The notes beneath the pieces are model-generated. The model was not told the origin of the DNA. It worked only from the letters and a program-made list of their open reading frames with translations, and ran no database searches. 64,000 bases of DNA from an uncultured Collinsella sp. (GTDB lineage Bacteria > Actinomycetota > Coriobacteriia > Coriobacteriales > Coriobacteriaceae): assembly GCA_902497025.1 (NCBI GenBank), contig CABVDJ010000002.1, positions 113,338 through 177,337 on the forward strand, written 5' to 3'. Positions within the stretch are counted from its first letter, which is position 1, and every line of letters starts with the position of its first letter. The translations under genes and the position numbers were made by a program. Shown in pieces: positions 63,981 through 64,000 of this stretch.

Positions 63981-64000
63981 TGGGGGTGGAGTGGTGGGGC

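Overview
The window looks like chromosomal DNA of a gut coriobacterium, most likely Collinsella or a close relative. This is inferred from gene content and family resemblance: a GC-rich Gram-positive gene set, D-aspartate-type wall genes, an arginine deiminase cluster, lactate and acetate fermentation genes, and long GC-rich terminators. No rRNA, tRNA, CRISPR array or intact transposase was seen. The only insertion-sequence trace is a decayed IS3-type remnant near 46.1-46.5 kb.

Layout. 0-1.2 kb: the AT-rich end of a radical-SAM gene plus a 36-residue peptide, resembling a RiPP locus cut by the left edge. 1.3-8.2 kb: nadE, an aminotransferase, ldh, a DUF2974 hydrolase-like protein and a nucleoid-associated protein. 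8.2-13.6 kb: the lysine/diaminopimelate locus. A lysine-riboswitch-like leader precedes an in-frame lysA-dapA reading frame, then dapB and dapH, with a divergent M20 deacetylase. 13.6-17.7 kb: small membrane proteins, an HTH protein, a membrane Ser/Thr kinase and a secreted coiled-coil hydrolase. 17.9-20.9 kb: a MOSC protein and an ATP-grasp ligase/amino-acid racemase pair that may supply a D-amino acid to peptidoglycan. 21-24.4 kb: an ECF-type transporter whose S component is preceded by a leader peptide with three consecutive Trp codons and an attenuator; its double ATPase lacks the first Walker A motif. 24.6-32.3 kb: an LPXTG C69 dipeptidase, a lipid kinase with a 30-residue membrane peptide, rnd, a membrane zinc peptidase, xseAB and a HIT protein. 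32.4-36.3 kb: two tandem acetate kinases convergent with pta. 36.5-41.4 kb: glf with a glycosyltransferase, a P1 peptidase, maf and a DJ-1/PfpI protein. 41.7-46 kb: an EamA transporter, a 6-phospho-beta-glucosidase and a PTS IIBC behind a structured leader. 46.6-50.6 kb: a TrmA/RumA-type methyltransferase and ppk1. 51-58.2 kb: two apparently identical arcA genes flanking an aminotransferase, then ornithine carbamoyltransferase and a YfcC/ArcD-type carrier. 58.8-63.7 kb: a DUF1846 protein, an HTH protein, pyrG and a XerD-type recombinase.

How the genes work together. Lactate (ldh) and acetate (pta/ackA) are fermentation ends. The arginine deiminase genes and PTS/GH1 genes feed ATP and carbon. 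Lysine synthesis appears to use the N-acetyl branch (DapH, an M20 deacetylase, and possibly the aminotransferase at 3.4 kb). Amino-acid control by RNA leaders recurs: lysine riboswitch, Trp leader peptide, and shine-dalgarno-masking hairpins.

The most unusual intergenic signal is a set of long nested hairpins at gene ends (23.5, 29.1, 35.2, 38.8, 39.0, 58.4 and 58.6 kb). Their inner cores recur between copies while the outer arms differ in sequence but remain perfectly or nearly perfectly complementary. All assignments come from reading the sequence by eye; no database search was run.
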